Shown here one piece after another: positions 5,350-5,911 of a DNA stretch of 5,911 nt (positions are counted from its first letter, which is position 1; each line of letters starts with the position of its first letter). The translations under genes were made by a program, and so were the position numbers. This DNA is from Candidatus Magasanikbacteria bacterium CG10_big_fil_rev_8_21_14_0_10_36_16 (lineage in GTDB: Bacteria; Patescibacteriota; Patescibacteriia; Magasanikbacterales; UBA922): positions 1 through 5,911 of the forward strand of contig PFBU01000069.1 of assembly GCA_002773185.1 (NCBI GenBank), in the 5' to 3' direction. The notes below the pieces were generated by a model that was given only the letters and a program-made list of their open reading frames with translations, did not search any database and was not told the DNA's origin.

Positions 5350-5911
5350 ATTTATCAAACAAAATCAAACATTAACAATGTTTGATTTAAGTTTTATGTA
5401 TAGATACAAAGACTAAGAGAGGGAAGCGTTACTAGCTAGCTAAACAAAGAGAGTAGTATTTTCTTGTTAGAAAGTCTATTTAATACAATGTCGCACAATA
5501 TATCTTATGCGACATAAAGGCTTATTTTAACTAAAATAAAAAATAATTTCAGTGTCTAACTTGAGTCACTTTATTCTTTTTATAATACTATTTACATCTC
5601 AATAACCTGTTTCAAAAAATATTAATATATAATTATTCTAAATAATTAGAACAATTATAGTCGGCATAACAGACTATTTATAGTATGAATGGTACTTCCC
5701 CAACTTACCTACTTTTTGGCTAGGTTGAGCCACTATTCTCTATATTTTACGACACCACAAAAAGTGGGTTCAAAACTAAAGGTATAGAGTATCGACTTTT
5801 TCTACAACTTTTCGTGGTGAGTATCATACCTTGTCCTATAACCACTTTTAACATCTACAATTGGTAAGTATTTTTATGAATTTTTTATTTTCCAACTTTG
5901 TTTTTACATTT
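5350..5911. other. Non-coding stretch of about 560 bases rich in short inverted repeats
   Basis: No credible gene is seen on either strand. Besides the palindrome at 5362-5388, perfect or near-perfect hairpins occur at 5488-5515 (ATGTCGCA/TGCGACAT, 12-nt loop), 5522-5539 (TTATTTT/AAAATAA), 5551-5570 (6 of 7 pairs, followed by T-rich DNA), 5636-5651 (TTCTAA/TTAGAA, 4-nt loop), 5657-5677 (ATAGTC/GACTAT) and 5753-5819 (CACCACAAAAAGT with ACTTTTCGTGGTG, 12 of 13 pairs). A 10-bp palindrome TAGCTAGCTA lies at 5433-5442. No tRNA, rRNA or known RNA family motif was recognised. It may hold unrecognised RNAs, the leader of a gene beyond the window, or decayed sequence. Confidence 0.5.
5362..5388. terminator. 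Perfect 12-bp inverted repeat, possible terminator or protein site
   Basis: AAATCAAACATT (5362-5373) and AATGTTTGATTT (5377-5388) are exact reverse complements with a 3-nt loop. A T-rich tail (GTTTT at 5391-5395) follows on the + strand, and on the - strand the stem is followed by TGTTTGATAAATAAA. It lies 12 nt after the T-run of the strong terminator, so it may be a second stop, or a stop for transcripts arriving on the - strand. The short loop also suits an operator for a dimeric protein. Confidence 0.4.

Noticed and set aside
5466..5530. GAAAGTC (5471-5476 region) and GGCTTAT near 5519, two short RNase P-like words
   Set aside because: They are only about 50 nt apart, far too close for an RNase P RNA, and no other core element is present.
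5764..5780. GTGGGTTCAAAACT resembling a tRNA T-loop
   Set aside because: The flanking bases do not form a T-stem, and no anticodon arm, D-arm or acceptor stem can be built around it.
5796..5865. TTCTACAA and ATCTACAA, reminiscent of the Cas12a repeat stem
   Set aside because: The complementary GTAGA half is absent and the copies are not spaced as repeats; no CRISPR array or cas gene is seen.
5685..5867. Plus-strand frame of 61 codons from ATG with one internal TAG
   Set aside because: It is in complementary register with the - strand TAG-only frame, so its openness is not independent. It is hydrophobic as expected of an antisense reading, and it has no recognisable motif or start context.

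Overview
The window is AT-rich, and every recognisable gene lies on the + strand, closely packed. It looks like a chromosomal segment of a small-genome bacterium, most likely of the Candidate Phyla Radiation (Patescibacteria). This rests on the low GC, the style of the Mur ligase, FemX-like, FtsQ and amidase proteins, and the lack of visible Shine-Dalgarno sequences before most starts. No gene has an internal TGA, and one gene appears to end at TGA (inside an ATGA overlap), so the standard bacterial code fits. The TGA=Gly code of Gracilibacteria/Absconditabacteria is not supported. The exact lineage cannot be fixed from the sequence.

Layout. (1) 1-443: C-terminal third of MurF, cut by the window edge. 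(2) 447-1685: a DegT/DnrJ/EryC1/StrS-type PLP aminotransferase. (3) 1682-2674 and 2677-3702: two tandem, diverged FemAB/FemX-like aminoacyl transferases. These four reading frames are separated by +3, -4 and +2 nt and look like one operon. (4) 3703-3841: an intergenic spacer built around an inverted array of the hexamer TACGAA. (5) 3842-4879: FtsQ/DivIB-like divisome protein with one membrane segment and a POTRA domain. (6) 4923-5230: decayed remnant of a zinc N-acetylmuramoyl-L-alanine amidase, with an internal deletion, a frameshift and an in-frame TAG. (7) 5208-5349: a promoter-like element followed by two hairpins and a T-run, which is either a strong terminator or a roughly 105-nt small RNA. 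(8) 5350-5911: about 560 bases with no convincing gene but many short perfect inverted repeats.

How it fits together. MurF finishes the UDP-MurNAc-pentapeptide, FemX-like enzymes add amino acids to such precursors (or to other amino groups) from aminoacyl-tRNA, FtsQ links wall synthesis to division, and the amidase family cleaves the stem peptide from the glycan. The window is therefore a cell-wall assembly locus. The least understood part is the aminotransferase-FemX-FemX cassette, whose ATGA coupling suggests that the aminotransferase product and the FemX-like enzymes belong to one pathway. The 3' part of the window combines a recent-looking pseudogene with a structured non-coding region.
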